NCBI GenBank assembly: GCA_030740335.1
Contig: JASLXL010000121.1
Coordinates: 1 to 27,075, forward strand
Source: SAR202 cluster bacterium
Lineage (GTDB): Bacteria; Chloroflexota; Dehalococcoidia; SAR202; CAJWER01
Length of the DNA: 27,075 nt
Reading direction: 5' to 3'
The position numbers and the translations under genes were made by a program. The notes under the pieces are model-generated. The model had not been told where the DNA came from. It saw only the letters and a program-made list of their open reading frames with translations, and made no database searches. Numbering within the stretch: the first letter of the stretch is position 1; every line of letters begins with the position of its first letter. Below, one piece after another: positions 7,736-16,668 of the stretch.

Positions 7736-8092
7736 TCCCTTACGACGTGCATCGCGTATCCCTCGTCTGCAAGGGACTGGAATATGGTCGGCACATCCCA
7801 GTCAAGTGGGGTTCCGTTCATTCGTACTCGGAGGCTGCTCGGCATCAGCCCGGTGTAGAGAGAGGTCCTGGGTGGGCATGCAGACGGGGTTAGTGACATA
7901 CGTCCTTGAAAAATTCGTACTCTGGGCCGCCAATGCGTCGATGTCTGGGGTCTGCACGACCGGGTGACCCGCGTAACAGAAGTGTGTCAGGTTGTGCTGA
8001 TCGGTAGTTATTATCAGGAAATTGGGCCGGTTGGCTGATGGTTCAATCGAGACGTCACTCCACGCGATTAGAGGTAGAGGTAAGACATCCAT
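7736..8092 (-). pseudogene. Sulfatase N-terminal relic, frameshifted at the active-site motif
   Basis: Reading leftwards, NRPNFLIITTDQHNLTHFCY followed by GHPVVQTPDIDALAAQSTNF is the classic start of a type I (formylglycine) sulfatase: metal-binding Asp in TTDQ, then the P-x-x-D-x-LA segment. The frame reaches TYVTNPVCMPT, the beginning of the C-x-P-x-R sulfatase signature. It then breaks, and a second frame continues RTSLYTGLMPSSL, VPTIFQSLADEGYAMHVV, ending near 7738 where the cobQ relic begins. A 1-bp lesion at about 7873 thus disrupts the formylglycine site. Only about 115 residues of a normally 450-550-residue enzyme remain. The true start is uncertain (ATG 8092 is the first in frame). 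It was probably once a sulfatase or phosphonate-monoester-hydrolase-like enzyme. Confidence 0.82.
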
Positions 8093-8353
8093 TTATGACC
8101 CTAGGTGGTGGCCAGAGGGATTGGACCATACTCCACTGTGGATCGAGATTACAAACGAACCTGGAGTCCCAAATCCAACTTCTCAACTACTGTCCGCTCC
8201 TTGTGAAGATGTTCGAGAGTTCATGGCAAGCGATTTGGGTTTGTAGGTTTCGACAAGAAGATGTGGTCCGTGTTGCAGATCGTTGCTTGGCACGTGTCGT
8301 CTACTGGTTGGGTATTCGCGCGATGCCTCTCCAGCCCGTTCCTCAGCAGGCTG
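8093..8353. other. Intergenic, no gene seen
   Basis: About 260 bp between the sulfatase relic and the stop of the propeller lactonase. No open frame here has recognisable motifs or a ribosome binding site. It may hold further decayed sequence. Confidence 0.4.
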
Positions 8354-9427
8354 CTAGGCGAGGGGCGCCAGTTTCACGCAGACGGGCATGGGGACCTCAG
8401 CGACGTCGCCTGTTGGGTGCAGTTCCCCGGTATCCTGGTCGATGTGGAAGGTGACGATGCTGTCCGAATCCTGGTTGGCGGCCAGCAGGATGGTTCCCGT
8501 GGGGTCGATGGCGAAGTTGCGTGGGGTTTTGCCCAGGGTGGGTTCGTAGCCGACCAGGGATAGCTCGCCGGTGGCTTGATCGATGGCGAAGATTGCGATG
8601 CTGTCGTGGCCGCGGTTTGAGCCGTAGACGAACTTGCCAGAAGGGGCGACGTGGACGTCTGCACAGTGGGTGACTCCTGAAAAGCCCTCTGGGATCGTAG
8701 ACAGTGTCTGCACGGGGTCTAGTGCACCGGTGTCGGGGTCCAGAGTCAGGGCGGTGATTGTGGAGTTGAGCTCGTTGATCGCGTAGCCTCGTTTGCCGTT
8801 CGGGTGGATGTCGAAGTGGCGGGGTCCGGCGCCATCGACCATGCGGGCGAATGGGGATGTGGCCGGTGTCAGCTTGCCGGAGGGGATATCAAGTTGATAT
8901 GTGAATAGCTTGTCTACGCCGAGGTCAGCGGCATAGACGAAGCGGTTTTCGGGTCCGATGGTTACGGAGTGGGCATGGGGCCCCTGCTGTCGCTCTGGGT
9001 TGATACTGGAGCCCTGGTGCTGGACGAACTCGGACATCTCTCCAATTCCACCGTCATCGCGAATGGGGTAGACGACGACGCTGCCGGATCCGTAGTTGGC
9101 GAGTACGAGGCGCGTCGAGGTGGCGTCGACCTTCAGGTGGCAGGGAATTGTACCTATGGTGGGCCTTGTGTTGATCGGGATCATTTTGCCGGTCCCACTT
9201 TCGATGGAGAAGGCGCTGACGGAGCCGCCGGGGCTTCTCTCGAATTCCTCCACCTCGCTCACGGCATAGAGGTTTTTTTGGGCAGGGTCGAAGGTGAGGA
9301 ACGACGGGTTTTTCATCCCCGCGGTCTCTCCGGTCGGCTCCAGTGCACCTGTGGTTGGGTCCATGTTGTAGGCGTAGATGCCTTTGCTGGTACTGTGGGT
9401 GTACGTGCCGACGAAGACGAGTGTCAT
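8354..9427 (-). CDS. Lactonase family beta-propeller (6-phosphogluconolactonase type)
   Basis: A 357-residue protein of the PF10282 seven-bladed propeller family. Some members hydrolyse 6-phosphogluconolactone (E. coli Pgl); others act on different lactones. Visible repeats carry the blade pattern with Gly-x-hydrophobic strands and YAVSE/FVYAAD/FVYGSNRG motifs. Key pieces are MTLVFVGTYT at the start, GPHAHSVTIGPENRFVYAAD near residue 150, GPRHFDIHPNGKRGYAINE near 205, and PRNFAIDPTGTILLAANQDS near 315, all typical of the family. There is no signal peptide, so it is probably cytosolic. ATG 9427 is preceded by GGAGAA at good spacing. No pentose-phosphate genes are nearby, so the exact substrate is open. 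Confidence 0.88.
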   Translation of the reverse strand: MTLVFVGTYTHSTSKGIYAYNMDPTTGALEPTGETAGMKNPSFLTFDPAQKNLYAVSEVEEFERSPGGSVSAFSIESGTGKMIPINTRPTIGTIPCHLKVDATSTRLVLANYGSGSVVVYPIRDDGGIGEMSEFVQHQGSSINPERQQGPHAHSVTIGPENRFVYAADLGVDKLFTYQLDIPSGKLTPATSPFARMVDGAGPRHFDIHPNGKRGYAINELNSTITALTLDPDTGALDPVQTLSTIPEGFSGVTHCADVHVAPSGKFVYGSNRGHDSIAIFAIDQATGELSLVGYEPTLGKTPRNFAIDPTGTILLAANQDSDSIVTFHIDQDTGELHPTGDVAEVPMPVCVKLAPLA

Positions 9428-9501
9428 GGTGGTTCTCCATTGTTTGGGTGCCGATACTTTAGACGAAATGGTGGCGCGTGTCTCTCTCTATTTCCGCCCA
9501 C

Positions 9502-9574
9502 CCACCCCTTTAGAGGAACCTGGGGGTAACGCCACAGGTTCCTCTAAAGGGGTGGAGCCCCTCTGGACTCCCCA
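9502..9574. repeat. Perfect 21-bp inverted repeat plus repeat-family right end
   Basis: The arm 9502-9522 is the exact reverse complement of 9535-9555 (21 of 21 bp), with a 12-nt loop. The sequence continues GGAGCCCCTCTGGACTCCCC to 9573, which matches the right end of the repeat at 23158-23222. It lies between the lactonase start and the MidA stop. No T-tract follows on either strand, so it is more likely a mobile or processing-type repeat than a terminator. Confidence 0.75.
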
Positions 9575-9587
9575 TGTTGGGGATGAT

Positions 9588-10802
9588 TTAAGGTGTGTTC
9601 CAGGTCTGGGGGAGTTGCCAGGTGGCGTGAGGGTAGCTCCCTTCGAGCAGTGGCGTGTGGGCAGGGTCGAGCAGTGGTGGTGAAGGCAGGTCTTCTTTCT
9701 TGGCTGGGAGGAGTTGCTCCAGGTTGTGGGTTTCGGTGTTTTTTTGCTGTACCAAGATGCCGAAGTCGCCCAGACCTCCTGGTCTGATGATGTCGCGCAT
9801 GGCCATCATGTTGGCGTCGCGGTCCGCTTGCGAAAGCTCCATCCTGCGTAGGGTGTGAAGCCAGCGATTGATCCCGAGGGCGCCCAGGAGATTTGCCTGA
9901 CTGACGATGCCAATACCAATGAGGCCGCTTTCGCCCCCTAATCGATCAAGGGCCGCGAAGTCGACGTGGGTGGTGATGTCCTGGGCGCCAATGTGGCTGA
10001 GAGGGTTATTGCCGGCCGTGTGGCTGCGGTGGGTCCGAAGGGTTCCATCGGGCCGGTGCGGTGGGTAAGGATCTGACCCGGCGTGGCCATAGTCTATGGT
10101 GATGACGAATCCGCGATCTAGAGCTTGGGATGCCTCATCGATCCATGTTGCCATGCCCAGGTTGACTTCGCCTCGATATTCCTCGGGCAGTTTGTGGTCA
10201 ACACCCGCCATGGCCTGAATCAACTCCGGGGTGTTCGGCTCGTCGAGCACCTCGCGTAACTCGTCGTCTTGCAGGGTGATGTATACCTCTTTCGGGATGC
10301 CGTCACGGACTTCGAATAGGGCGACGGGGAACGCATCGATCAGTTCGTTGGAAAGCATACACCCGACTATGTTGCGCAGGGGCACTCCCGTAGCTGCGAC
10401 CCTATTGGTGGTCGTGGTATCTGGCGCAAGGTTCGAGGTCGGAGATGTGTGATCGAGGGCGACGTAGCGGATGTTTTGCGCAAGCTGATCGGAAAGCACT
10501 GGGATGAACGCGGCGATGTCACGGGCAAGGAGTCCATCGCCTGCGCCCATCTCTACTACATGGAACGGGGAGGGTCTTTCGAGCGCCTCCCACATATTGC
10601 GTAGTATGACTGCGAGTGCTGCTCCAAAAGCGGGGTGGGCGGAGGGGCTGGTGTAGTAGTCGCCGCTCGCACCGACGGGGGATCCGGACGTGTAGTAGCC
10701 GCCTGTCGGGTGGTAGAGGGCTAGTTCCATGAACTCGCCGAACGTGATACGCCCATGGATGCCAATGCGGGCCCTGATTTCGTTTTCGGCAGGGTTGGTC
10801 AT
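9588..10802 (-). CDS. MidA-family SAM-dependent methyltransferase (COG1565, NDUFAF7-like)
   Basis: A 404-residue protein of the MidA/NDUFAF7 family (PF02636). Eukaryotic members methylate an arginine of a complex I subunit during assembly; bacterial roles are less clear. Visible motifs: ITFGEFMELALYHPTGGYYT near residues 19-38, the family's N-terminal signature; DYYTSPSAHPAFGAALA; FHVVEMGAGDGLLARDI near 79-95, the SAM-binding glycine-rich loop; MLSNELIDAFPVALFE near 150, with NELxDAFP as hallmark; FVITIDYGHAG; and RPDGTLRTHRSH. The length is normal. A link to complex I is plausible given the respiratory genes nearby, but no nuo gene is in the window. A GTCTGGGGGAGTTGCCAG stretch in its last codons resembles part of the intergenic repeat family. 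Confidence 0.9.
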   Translation of the reverse strand: MTNPAENEIRARIGIHGRITFGEFMELALYHPTGGYYTSGSPVGASGDYYTSPSAHPAFGAALAVILRNMWEALERPSPFHVVEMGAGDGLLARDIAAFIPVLSDQLAQNIRYVALDHTSPTSNLAPDTTTTNRVAATGVPLRNIVGCMLSNELIDAFPVALFEVRDGIPKEVYITLQDDELREVLDEPNTPELIQAMAGVDHKLPEEYRGEVNLGMATWIDEASQALDRGFVITIDYGHAGSDPYPPHRPDGTLRTHRSHTAGNNPLSHIGAQDITTHVDFAALDRLGGESGLIGIGIVSQANLLGALGINRWLHTLRRMELSQADRDANMMAMRDIIRPGGLGDFGILVQQKNTETHNLEQLLPAKKEDLPSPPLLDPAHTPLLEGSYPHATWQLPQTWNTP

Positions 10803-11034
10803 GGGGACACTGCGTGCACTTTGTGCGGCCGGAGTTGTGTGCGTGCCCGAGGGCCTCCGCTAATTTGCGCAAGCCTCTCCCTCTCATGTAGAGGGATTAG
10901 CACGAGAGGTGTTCCATTGGCGAATTTGTCCTTCGACTAGCTCAGGACGAACGGTGAATCTGAGGTTGAGTTCATGGTGAACCCATCGAGTCACGGTTCC
11001 AGTTGGCGGTTATTGGGGCAGAGCCAGTGAATTG
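10803..11034. repeat. Intergenic segment with a CCTTCGAC-type repeat
   Basis: Within this 232-bp gap, TCCTTCGACTAGCTCAGGAC at 10929-10948 is the third copy of the repeat also found near 5179, 6445 and 26942. Nothing else was recognised. Confidence 0.5.
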
Positions 11035-11229
11035 TCAGGTTTTGGGTTGCGCTTGCTTGGCTCGACGGTTTTGGGACCCGGACCTGTCCCATCCGGATAC
11101 GGGCATGGAGTTTTTGAACTCACCGACTTCTCCGCACAGAGTGCACACGCCCTGGCTGGTTGGTCCGTTAGGACTATCGATCAACCAGCGATGACGACAT
11201 TCGGTCTCAAGATCTTCCTGTTTGGTCAC
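11035..11229 (-). CDS. Small Cys-rich protein, putative zinc-binding
   Basis: A 64-residue protein. The order is an N-terminal ECRHRW, then NGPTSQGVCTLCGEVGEF at about residues 20-37, FKNSMPVSGWD, and a basic tail. The CTLCG pair plus the earlier Cys-x-His could form a small zinc site. The start is GTG 11229, with AGAAGGGA 8-10 bp upstream on this strand. The composition differs strongly from shadow frames, and the Cys/His spacing is that of a rubredoxin-knuckle mini-protein. I do not recognise a named family and assign no function. It sits alone between the MidA gene and citrate synthase on the same strand. Confidence 0.65.
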   Translation of the reverse strand: MTKQEDLETECRHRWLIDSPNGPTSQGVCTLCGEVGEFKNSMPVSGWDRSGSQNRRAKQAQPKT

Positions 11230-11278
11230 GGCGAGTCCCTTCTAGCCGAGTGCATCCTATTGGATGGTACGTCGGCTG

Positions 11279-11428
11279 CTAGTTAGGCTTTTTGAAGAAC
11301 TCCTTTGGGTCATACCATTTCTCCCGGTTCAGGGGAGAAACAAAAGCATGTTCGGCCGTGAGGTTGCCGTCACATACTTGGGTTCGGTGCTATGCCCGTG
11401 TGTACGCCTCCTCAATGTCAGTTGGCTG
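11279..11428 (-). other. Coding-like tail behind citrate synthase, no start codon
   Basis: Continuing in frame past the citrate synthase TAG (11429-11431), the translation gives QPTDIEEAYTRA, then a second TAG (11390-11392), then HRTQVCDGNLTAEHAFV, SPLNREKWYDPKEFFKKPN, and a third TAG at 11279-11281. The last 36 codons have a natural-looking composition but contain no ATG, GTG or TTG. GAGGAGG lies on this strand near 11408-11414 with no start codon at usual spacing. It may be the remnant of a small gene. An 8-bp perfect stem (11318-11325 with 11333-11340) lies inside it. Confidence 0.3.
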
Positions 11429-12580
11429 CTAATCTCGTTGGTCTATGGGTGAGTACTCCAAATCTACGGGCCCGGCGTAGAGCAGTCTCGGCCGGAGAAT
11501 GTCCCTGACCGAGTACTGTTCGAACACGTGGAGTGTCCAGCCGGGCATACGTCCAACGGCGAAGAGCGGAACGAAGAGATCGTCGGGGATGCCGAGCAAG
11601 GAGTAGATCGCCCCGGACCACAGGTCCACATTGGGAGCGATACCCCGCTTAGCCCGCTTCTTCATGGCTTCGGTGTTTGTGACGGCTTCTATGATGGAGA
11701 ACCATTTGGTATGTCCGCGCCGTTCGCCGAGGGCTTTGGCCTCGGCTTTTAGGTGGACTGAACGTGGATCGACATCGTCATAGACAGGGTGACCAAATCC
11801 CATTACGCGACCGCGGTTGGCGATGATATTTTCGACGTATACCTCCGCGTTCTCTTCGGAGCCAACCTCCTGGGCCATTCGTATGGCGCCTTCGGCTGCT
11901 CCGCCGTGCTTGGGGCCCTTGAGCACGGCAACTGCGGCTGTGATGGCCGCCCAGAAGTCGGCCCCAGTGGAGGCGGCCACACGGGCGGCAAAGGCCGACG
12001 CGTTGGCGCCGTGCTCCGCATGGAGTATCAGGTCTGTGTCCATGAGGCTTGTGTCATCAGCGTCCGGTCGTTCGCCGAACAGCATGTAGAGGAAGTTGCC
12101 AGCGTGGGTCAATTCCGGATCGGGTTTGATGGGCTCCAGACCGTGCCTGACGCGATGGTGAAATGCGACCATCGTGGCGACGGCCGAGGTCAGTCGGATA
12201 CCCTTCTTCAGTGCTCCCTGTGGGGACACATCCAAAATGTCGGGGTCCGACAGGCTCATTGCAGAGACTGCCCCACGGAGTACGTCCATGGGGTGGGCAT
12301 TCCGGTAGATCCGGATGATGTCCTGGACCTCTTGCGGAAGCTCGCGGTTTGCTTTCAGGGTCGCATCAAGTTCATCGAGTTTCGAGTGGGTGGGCAGGGT
12401 GCCGTGCAAGAGGAGATAAGTGGTCTCTTCGAAGGTGGAAAAGCGGGCCAGGTCGTCGATGTTGTAGCCTCGGTAAAGGAGCTTCCCAGGCTTGGCAACG
12501 ATGAGGCTAGAGGTTGTGCGGTCGAAGTAGCCGTTTTTGAGCCCTTTATTGAGCTCAATATTCTCTTTCACTACCGCCAT
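11429..12580 (-). CDS. gltA: Citrate synthase
   Basis: Condenses acetyl-CoA with oxaloacetate to citrate, the entry step of the TCA cycle, in the cytosol. The start is ATG 12580, preceded by GGAGACAGGTAG; the frame stays open to 12718, but that part is unlike the family. The 383-residue product has the length of the short bacterial/archaeal type. The catalytic residues His225 (in GPKHGG), His264 (in MGFGHPVYDDVDPR) and Asp319 (in APNVDLWSG) are all present, with substrate-binding His190 in HAEHGANAS and Arg344 in VGRMPGW. 2-methylcitrate synthases of this size cannot be fully excluded, but no prp genes are near. It is divergent from rex, which suggests redox control. Confidence 0.95.
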   Translation of the reverse strand: MAVVKENIELNKGLKNGYFDRTTSSLIVAKPGKLLYRGYNIDDLARFSTFEETTYLLLHGTLPTHSKLDELDATLKANRELPQEVQDIIRIYRNAHPMDVLRGAVSAMSLSDPDILDVSPQGALKKGIRLTSAVATMVAFHHRVRHGLEPIKPDPELTHAGNFLYMLFGERPDADDTSLMDTDLILHAEHGANASAFAARVAASTGADFWAAITAAVAVLKGPKHGGAAEGAIRMAQEVGSEENAEVYVENIIANRGRVMGFGHPVYDDVDPRSVHLKAEAKALGERRGHTKWFSIIEAVTNTEAMKKRAKRGIAPNVDLWSGAIYSLLGIPDDLFVPLFAVGRMPGWTLHVFEQYSVRDILRPRLLYAGPVDLEYSPIDQRD

Positions 12581-12708
12581 GTCTACCTGTCTCCGACATT
12601 CCCGAACAGTAAGCTTGACGGGCGCAAAAATCTCAGGAGACGGGCGTACGCGAAAGAAATTAAATGCCGTGCTGATACGGCGTCGCGAGGCCCTCCAAGA
12701 GCACGAAA

Positions 12709-12737
12709 ATTCTAGCATTCCGCTTCTAAGCTGTCAA
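12709..12737 (-). promoter_or_regulatory. Sigma-70 promoter of citrate synthase
   Basis: On the minus strand TTGACA (12732-12737) is followed after exactly 17 bp by TAGAAT (12709-12714). Transcription would start near 12702, giving a leader of about 120 nt before the ATG at 12580. The -35 is perfect and the -10 matches at 5 of 6 positions. Confidence 0.7.
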
Positions 12738-12821
12738 GGAGGGCCATAGTCGGGCGGGAGGTCGGATTGAGTCGGTGAAATCGGCGGGGCGCTGTTACCC
12801 GGTTCTGTGGATGGCGATGAC

Positions 12822-12839
12822 TAGTTATAATATTCACAA
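12822..12839 (+). promoter_or_regulatory. Putative Rex operator
   Basis: TAGTTATAATATTCACAA fits the Rex box TTGTGA-N6-TCACAA: the right half is perfect, the left half matches 4 of 6, and the centre is AT-rich. It ends 4 bp before the -35 of the rex promoter and lies about 85 bp upstream of the citrate synthase -35. Autoregulation of rex is common in the family. Confidence 0.55.
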
Positions 12840-12843
12840 GTCA

Positions 12844-12872
12844 TTGACGATACTGAGGTCAGTCGATACAAT
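12844..12872 (+). promoter_or_regulatory. Sigma-70 promoter of rex
   Basis: TTGACG (12844-12849), a 17-bp spacer, then TACAAT (12867-12872). The predicted start near 12879 leaves a leader of about 30 nt before the rex ATG. Confidence 0.65.
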
Positions 12873-12908
12873 GCCGGCCATACAGAGGATGGCAAATCAG
12901 GGGTGGTA

Positions 12909-13556
12909 ATGGAATCTGGCGGAGTTCCCGATGTTGTCGTACTCAGGCTGCCTCTGTATGTCAGGGCCCTCTCTCAACTGCTAGCCGCTGGGAGCGAGGT
13001 CGTTAGTTCACAGAAACTCGGCGGTCTTCTCCAGGTTACCCCTGCGCAAATAAGGAAAGATCTCAGCTATTTCGGCAGGTTCGGCAAGCAGGGACGTGGC
13101 TACAATGTCCGTTTCCTTCGGGACGAGTTGAAGCAGATTTTGGGCCTGGACCGGAAATGGCACGCGTGCCTCGTGGGCATGGGCTTCCTTGGCCAAGCGA
13201 TCGTGAACTACCCCGGCTTTGCCCCAGAGGGATTTGATATTGTGGCGGCTTTTGACAGTGACCCGGAGATGGTGGGGACGACTGTCCAGGGGTTGACGGT
13301 ACGCCCGATGGGGGAGCTTGACGCTCTGGTCAGGGGCGGGAGTATCAGTGTGGGTGTGGTGGCTGTCCCTGCGGCGCAGGCTCAGGAGGTGATCGACAAA
13401 CTAGTCTACGCCGGGGTTCACGGTATTCTGAATTACGCTCCGGTAGCGCCTCAGGTGCCGACGAGCGTTGTGATCAGGAATATAGACCCGGTGCTTTCGT
13501 TGCAATCGATGACTTTCTATCTGTTGAAGGAAGCTGAAAGGGCGTCTAGGCGCTAG
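12909..13556 (+). CDS. rex: Redox-sensing transcriptional repressor Rex
   Basis: Rex binds DNA when the NADH/NAD+ ratio is low and releases it on NADH binding, controlling fermentative and respiratory genes. The roughly 215-residue protein has the expected length. The N-terminal winged helix includes LPLYVRALSQLLAAGSEVVS, then SSQKLGGLLQVTPAQIRKDL and SYFGRFGKQGRGYNV, the family's most conserved stretch. The Rossmann domain begins with CLVGMGFLGQAIVNY (Gly-x-Gly-x-x-Gly), and the C-terminal swapped helix ends SMTFYLLKEAERASRR. ATG 12909 is chosen because AGGGGT lies just upstream; GTG 12903 in frame is an alternative. The Rex-box-like palindrome and a good promoter lie directly before it. Confidence 0.96.
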   Translation: MESGGVPDVVVLRLPLYVRALSQLLAAGSEVVSSQKLGGLLQVTPAQIRKDLSYFGRFGKQGRGYNVRFLRDELKQILGLDRKWHACLVGMGFLGQAIVNYPGFAPEGFDIVAAFDSDPEMVGTTVQGLTVRPMGELDALVRGGSISVGVVAVPAAQAQEVIDKLVYAGVHGILNYAPVAPQVPTSVVIRNIDPVLSLQSMTFYLLKEAERASRR

Positions 13557-13591
13557 TCCCGACCGCCTCTTGTTCGAGAAGTGAAGAGTCG

Positions 13592-13648
13592 TAGTTGTGG
13601 GGGCACCCTCACATAGTGCAGAGGGCACGTCCCTTTGCACTCCCCTTG
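13592..13648. repeat. Intergenic repeat copy after rex
   Basis: AGTTGTGGGGGCACCCTCAC (13593-13612) followed by GCAGAGGGCACGTCCCTTTG (13618-13637) and CACTCCCCTT. The same order occurs at 26858-26919 (AGTTGTGAGGGACACCCTCA, then CCTTTGCACACCCCTT). The segment forms two small hairpins and sits between the convergent ends of rex and atpC. Confidence 0.6.
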
Positions 13649-13713
13649 TTCAGTGGCACTGTCATAGGTGATGGTGTGTGTCGCTACGCGGGTCACAACA
13701 GCGCCGGTGGCGT

Positions 13714-14130
13714 CTACAGCGGGCGATTACGCCGGCGACGGGCGACTTTGATGCGTGCCTGGGACCTTCGCAGGGAGGCCAGGGCCCTATGCAGATCCAT
13801 GTCGACAGGCGCAGAGGCTATGCGTTCTTGCGCGGCCTTGAGGGCTGCCTCGGCCCGCTCAATGTCGATTTCATCAAGTCGTTCGGCGGTGTCGGCCAGG
13901 ATGGTGACCTTCTCGGGCATGACTTCCATGAAGCCGCCGCTGACGGCGATGAAGTTGTTTTCCCCGTCCTTGACTACTCGAATCTCGCCCGGCTTGAGAA
14001 CGGTTAGCAGCGGGGCGTGGCTCGGTAGGATCGCCACTTCGCCCTCGACGCCAGGAGCCACTAGCAAGTCGACCTGGTCGGACGAGACGTGCCTCTCGGC
14101 GCTGACTATGTCTAGCTGGAATGTTGCCAC
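13714..14130 (-). CDS. atpC: ATP synthase F1 subunit epsilon
   Basis: The central-stalk subunit that couples rotation and can inhibit ATP hydrolysis. 138 residues, normal length. The N-terminal beta-sandwich has MATFQLDIVSAERHV, APGVEGEVAILPSHAPLLTV (the family signature) and FIAVSGGFMEVMPEKVTILA; the C-terminal two-helix part is Ala/Arg-rich (IERAEAALKAAQERI, then a basic end RRRRNRPL). It starts 6 bp after the atpD stop, the last gene of the operon. The convergent rex gene ends about 160 bp away, with a repeat in the gap. Confidence 0.96.
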   Translation of the reverse strand: MATFQLDIVSAERHVSSDQVDLLVAPGVEGEVAILPSHAPLLTVLKPGEIRVVKDGENNFIAVSGGFMEVMPEKVTILADTAERLDEIDIERAEAALKAAQERIASAPVDMDLHRALASLRRSQARIKVARRRRNRPL

Positions 14131-14136
14131 GGCCTG

Positions 14137-15561
<1,425 letters not shown>

Positions 15562-15611
15562 CTACCCATCATATTCGAGTGCCCGGGTTCGTCCCAGGCA
15601 TCTGCACGGGT

Positions 15612-16472
15612 CTACTGCTCTACGGCGACGGCGCCTCCGACGATGTCGAGTAGTTCCTTGGTGATGCTTTCTTGCCTGGCCTTGTTCATGACCAGAGTGA
15701 GGTCGTCGACCATCTCGTTTGCGTTGTCGGTGGCGTTGCGCATGGCTACCATGCGGGCCGACTGCTCAGATGCTATGGACTCGAGTACCGAGTGGTATAT
15801 CTGCATTTCTACGAATCGGGGTAGTAGCTCTGTGAGCACACTCGTGCTGTTTGGTTCGTAGATGTAACCAACGGACTCGCTGGATTTCAGTTCCGCCGGT
15901 ACGACCGGAAGGAGTTGGGTAACGATGGGCTGTTGGACCGTGGTGCTCACGAAGCTGGCGTATGAGATATAAACGGCGTCCACGCGCTCGGTGGTATAGT
16001 CGTCGATTACGAGCCGGGCGATGGGCGCCACGTCGATCAGGCTCGGCTGGTCTCCGAGGTCGGTGAAGACTGCCTTGACGTCCTGGCCACCATTGACCAT
16101 GAAGTCTCTGCCCTTTTTGCCAGCGGCTATGACGTTGGCCTTGGCGCTCTGGTGAAGGATGAACTCGGCAGCTTCGCGATTGATGCTGGTGTTGAGGCCA
16201 CCGGTCAGACCTCTGTCGGGAGTGATGTGTACTACGGTAAGGTTGCCCACGTCCCTGCGTCGAAGGATGGGATGCAGATTGTCTTCCTCGTGGGGCTGGG
16301 CGGCCAGATCGGCGAGGAGAGCGTTTATGTGATCATTATAGGGACGGCCTCTCAGAGCCATCTCCTGGGTACGCCGCATTTTGGATGCGGCGATCATGGA
16401 CATAGCCTTGGTTATCTTGGCTGTATTTTCGACGCTACGGATGCGTCGCTTTAGCTGTTGTGCGCTCGGCAT
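15612..16472 (-). CDS. atpG: ATP synthase F1 subunit gamma
   Basis: The rotor shaft inside the alpha3beta3 ring. 286 residues, normal length. The N-terminal helix carries LKRRIRSVENTAKITKAMSM and IAASKMRR, the middle has HITPDRGLTGGLNTSINREA, and the C-terminal helix has ESIASEQSARMVAMRNATDN then LTLVMNKARQESITKELLDI, all hallmarks of the family. AAAGGACC precedes the ATG. The gap to atpA (about 196 bp) holds a copy of the intergenic repeat family. Confidence 0.96.
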   Translation of the reverse strand: MPSAQQLKRRIRSVENTAKITKAMSMIAASKMRRTQEMALRGRPYNDHINALLADLAAQPHEEDNLHPILRRRDVGNLTVVHITPDRGLTGGLNTSINREAAEFILHQSAKANVIAAGKKGRDFMVNGGQDVKAVFTDLGDQPSLIDVAPIARLVIDDYTTERVDAVYISYASFVSTTVQQPIVTQLLPVVPAELKSSESVGYIYEPNSTSVLTELLPRFVEMQIYHSVLESIASEQSARMVAMRNATDNANEMVDDLTLVMNKARQESITKELLDIVGGAVAVEQ

Positions 16473-16526
16473 ATGGTCCTTTCGATCATCCCCTTGCCCA
16501 CTTTTTATCCTGGAAGGGGCTCAAGC

Positions 16527-16583
16527 GAAGATTCTGGGTTTTTCTCCCCCAGGTCTCGGCCAGAGGGTTCTACCGCTGGACTT
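16527..16583. repeat. Repeat copy inside the ATP synthase operon (atpA-atpG gap)
   Basis: GAAGATTCTGGG then CTCCCCCAGGTCTCGGCCAG, AGGGTTCTACCGCTGGACTT aligns with gaps to the better-preserved copy at 23158-23222 (TCTGGGGG, CCCCCAGGCCCCTGCCAAAG, GGGTACGATCCCTTTGGACT). It is degenerate, so confidence in homology is moderate. Confidence 0.45.
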
Positions 16584-16668
16584 TCTGTATTGTCAGTACT
16601 GCTCACTTCGGCGCCGATCTGGCTTCCTGTCCGTTTGTGGAGAGGAATGAGGTGAGGGTGAGTGTTGG

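Noticed and set aside
11789..12715. 308-codon open frame antisense to citrate synthase
   Set aside because: It mirrors a gene with complete catalytic residues and has no recognisable motif or ribosome binding site.
12581..12718. N-terminal extension of citrate synthase
   Set aside because: The extra 46 residues are Arg-rich and unlike the family. A promoter with its -10 at 12709-12714 overlaps this stretch, and ATG 12580 has a good ribosome binding site.
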